Part shown: positions 62,009 to 64,000 of the stretch, in pieces
How the letters are laid out: the number at the start of each line of letters is the position of its first letter
Position numbering within the stretch: position 1 is the first letter of the stretch
Assembly: GCA_026261815.1 (NCBI GenBank)
Contig: JAMPIT010000379.1
Location: 7,142,001-7,206,000, forward strand
Reading direction: 5' to 3'
Origin: Monarcha castaneiventris obscurior
Lineage: Eukaryota; Chordata; Aves; Passeriformes; Monarchidae
DNA length: 64,000 bases
Notes under the pieces: model-generated
What the model was told of the DNA's origin: nothing
Seen by the model: only the letters and a program-made list of their open reading frames with translations
Databases searched by the model: none
Position numbers and translations under genes: made by a program

Positions 62009-62027
62009 TAATAATAATAATAATAAA
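62009..62027. repeat. (TAA)n microsatellite
   Basis: Six TAA units within the decayed CR1 copy, a likely local expansion of an AATAA-type sequence in the element. Confidence 0.85.
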
Positions 62028-62914
62028 AGGAAGTAATATTAGGATCATACTTTGGGCTTTTTGATCTGGAGGATGATAGTGTTTAGGTAATACTGCAAAT
62101 TTAAAACAGGTTGCAATGGGATTAGATTTTCACTATACATATACAGACTGTATCATTGCTGCCTCAGGACAAGAGGCAGAGACAAGACTGCTGTATGCAG
62201 TAAATGTCCACTTCCTAAAATAAGTAATCTTAGCACCCTTATGAAAAGCTATCATTTGAGCCTTGGTCCTGAGTAATGTACAGAGCCTAATTCAAATGGC
62301 ATTAGTTGAAGAGCACTCCGTAACAGCAATCAGCATAAAATTAGGCTTAATATTTCAGTAGGAAAGAACAAGCCAAACAAATCCTGAATACAGAGATTCA
62401 ATTTCAGGAAAAGGAATTACATACAAATGAGGCTATTAGCAAAAATACCCCCAAAATTAATACTCCAAAAAGCCTGCAAGCAGCCTTGAGGCTGTTTGAA
62501 AATACTGTATTGGAAGCCCAGGCAAACTGCTCAGAAAAAGAAAATGTAATGACCCAGTAAAAGCTGTGTATAGCTAAACAGAAAACTTAGAAGCTACTGT
62601 ATAGAAAAGATTGACTTTAAAAACCAAAAGAATTGTCCAAATGAGGAGAGCAGCAAAATCACAGCATCTAATATGTACACAGGAACTTACAGAAAACATA
62701 AATGAGTTTGGAAAGATACTTGAATGGATAATAAAAAGGTGTTTAAATACCTCGGAAGCTGAAAACCATCTCATGAAACAGCTGGACAATCTGATGACAC
62801 ATTGTGCGAAAGTGGCATCTGAAGATAAGGTCACAGCAAAGCATATGAGATTTATTTTTTGTATAATTTCTTTTTTACTGCTAAAGCTGTTGGGAAGTTT
62901 CCAACATGTACTGC

Positions 62915-62940
62915 TTTTTTTTTTTTTTTTTTTTTTTTTT
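62915..62940. repeat. Poly(T) tract, T26
   Basis: Twenty-six uninterrupted T in the middle of the CR1 body, directly followed by GGTAGCAG. It breaks the element and is not part of the family sequence as I know it. It may be a microsatellite expansion or the tail of a minus-strand insertion. Confidence 0.9.
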
Positions 62941-63023
62941 GGTAGCAGATTGGTTAGGGTAGCTATATCAATTTGAGCTAAGTATACAGGAAGTATTTGA
63001 CTACGTAGAATAAGTTAGATTAC

Positions 63024-63111
63024 AGTAAGTCACCAGGATTAGCACCTAAGAGCTGTGAAGGAATTCAAACGTGAAATTGCAGACTTGCTAGCCAAAATGT
63101 GTAACCTATCA
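63024..63111 (+). pseudogene. CR1 reverse transcriptase relic
   Basis: The first frame from 63024 yields SKSPG before diverging. From 63043 the next frame gives HLRAVKEFKREIADLLAK followed by MCNLS, so a one-base frameshift separates the two. Together they match the N-terminal conserved block of CR1 ORF2 reverse transcriptase. The YADD-type catalytic block is not present in the window. Confidence 0.78.
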
Positions 63112-63440
63112 GTACAAGGAGTCACTGGGTCAGGGGCCTGGAATATCGCCATTTTAAGCCCCATCCATACACAGGGCTCCAGAGAGGTTGATTTTAAAGT
63201 ATGATATTAGTGAGCACATAGATAAACACAGACTGTGAAGAAAGAATCAGCATGGCCTCTGGGAAAGGAAATCCTGCCTTGCTAGCTTGTTCTCAGTATG
63301 TGGTACATGGATGCCGCTGTCAGGAAGGGAGCCAGTGTTTCCCTGACCTGAAAAAATCCAGGTCCAGGTCATGGGAAAAAGGCAGAAACTGTTGAAGAAA
63401 TAGCAGAAAATGTGCAGGACTGACAGGATCACAGTGAGTT

Positions 63441-63918
63441 CACCTTGCCTGAAGCCAAGGACCCACAGGAAACCTGCCCACCTTCACACCTTCTCTGACA
63501 ACCTTGCCTCCTTTTGTCCCAGTTAGGAACTGTGGAGGGGTTGTTTGCAGAGGTGTAGATGCCCAGGCAGAGCAGCGTGCCTGTGCCCTGCTAGATGTTG
63601 GGCATGAGAATGAGCTCACTTGTCCTGGGTCACCAGGTCAGATTTCTTGACCTGCTCACCCAGTGAAAGAGACCATCAAGTTGGTGACTTAAGAGGCTTT
63701 TACAACCATTGATTCATCTGGGTTTTCACAAAGCTTTGTAAGCATGAATCTTCTCCCACTAGGGGAGAAAAAGACAACAGGTCAAGAGCCAGCCTTGAAA
63801 CTCTCACTAATGAAAGTCAACAGTCTTGTTCCAAGGTCCTGAAGAACTTTATCAAGACTTCTGCTCTGGTTCATAGTGCATCAAGTGACTCCCACAAAGG
63901 AGGAACTAATATATAGGG
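63441..63918. other. Unclassified sequence after CR1 body
   Basis: Less AT-rich than most of the window, with no recognisable gene. Expected downstream CR1 sequence is not evident, so either the element is truncated here or it has diverged beyond recognition by eye. Confidence 0.4.
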
Positions 63919-63956
63919 ATATATTAGGATATATATATATATATATCCTAATATAT
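63919..63956. repeat. 38-bp perfect AT-rich palindrome
   Basis: The arms, centred between 63937 and 63938, read ATATATTAGGATATATATA and its exact complement. An (AT)9 core (63929-63946) is flanked by AGG/CCT and TAATAT. A direct repeat of CTAATATATAGGGAT-like sequence overlaps it on both sides (about 63906-63920 and 63948-63962). It can form a cruciform or a hairpin. Confidence 0.9.
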
Positions 63957-64000
63957 AGGGATCCCTGTAGTATATTTACGATGTTCCATATCAAGTGCTT

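Larger units (their letters stand above)
61290..63440 (+). mobile_element. Long decayed CR1 LINE copy, 5' and ORF2 portion
   Basis: About 2.1 kb resemble an old CR1 element in plus orientation. The clearest homology is 63024-63111, where two adjacent frames give SKSPG and then HLRAVKEFKREIADLLAK, matching the conserved K-S-P-G...H/P..LKEL...I/A.LL segment at the start of the CR1 reverse transcriptase fingers region. Further upstream, nucleotide stretches such as CTCAGGACAAGAGGCAGAGA (62164-62183), TTTCAGGAAAAGGAATTACA (62402-62421) and GCCTGCAAGCAGCCTTGAGG (62471-62490) fall in the order expected from the CR1 endonuclease end and linker. Many frameshifts, stops and a T26 insertion show it is dead. 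The 61290-61980 part is assigned with less certainty. The catalytic part of the reverse transcriptase and the 3' tail are not seen before the window ends. Confidence 0.75.

Noticed and set aside
62611..62976. 121-codon plus-strand open frame
   Set aside because: It runs through decayed CR1 sequence and translates the T26 tract into a phenylalanine run, so it is not a real gene.

Overview
This window looks like an AT-rich, gene-poor stretch of a bird nuclear genome. Three CR1 LINE 3' tails, one long decayed CR1 body and several avian-type endogenous-retrovirus LTRs of ERVL and gammaretrovirus-like character mark it as avian. The long LTR family at both 1-567 and 28294-29540 is one I associate with passerines and related Neoaves; that is recollection, not a database result. 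There are no operons, tRNA or rRNA genes, CRISPR arrays or dense coding. No open reading frame here carries a protein domain I recognise, and the longest ones lie inside repeats. I annotate no protein-coding gene; short exons of a gene with distant exons cannot be excluded by eye.

Layout. 1-567: minus-strand copy of a long ERVL-like LTR, cut by the window edge. 568-4250: unique AT-rich DNA. 4251-4423: CR1 tail (+). 4424-7674: unique DNA with a G-quadruplex motif. 7682-8381: complete solo LTR (+) with 7-bp flanking duplications. 8389-15029: mostly unique DNA, with an unclassified GC-richer block at 14500-15029. 15030-15262: older CR1 tail. 15263-20571: unique DNA. 20572-21066: ERVL solo LTR (+). 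21067-28293: unique DNA. 28294-29540: second long ERVL-like LTR (+), split by a complete nested solo LTR on the minus strand (28874-29312) with 9-bp inverted termini and a 4-bp target duplication. 29541-47861: unique DNA with a few GC-richer patches and a small tandem repeat. 47862-48050: CR1 tail (+). 48051-52135: unique DNA with an RFX-type X-box. 52141-52825: complete ERVL-type solo LTR (+) with 8-bp inverted termini and a 5-bp duplication. 52831-61289: unique AT-rich DNA. 61290-63440: long decayed CR1 5'/ORF2 region (+). 63441-64000: unclassified sequence ending in a 38-bp perfect AT-rich palindrome.

The window therefore reads as an intergenic or long intronic region. Its visible history is repeated retroelement insertion, with LTR-LTR recombination or truncation removing all internal retroviral sequence. 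No undescribed gene system is evident. The best-supported observations are the exact insertion boundaries of the LTRs, the nested insertion, and a few short structured or regulatory-looking motifs.
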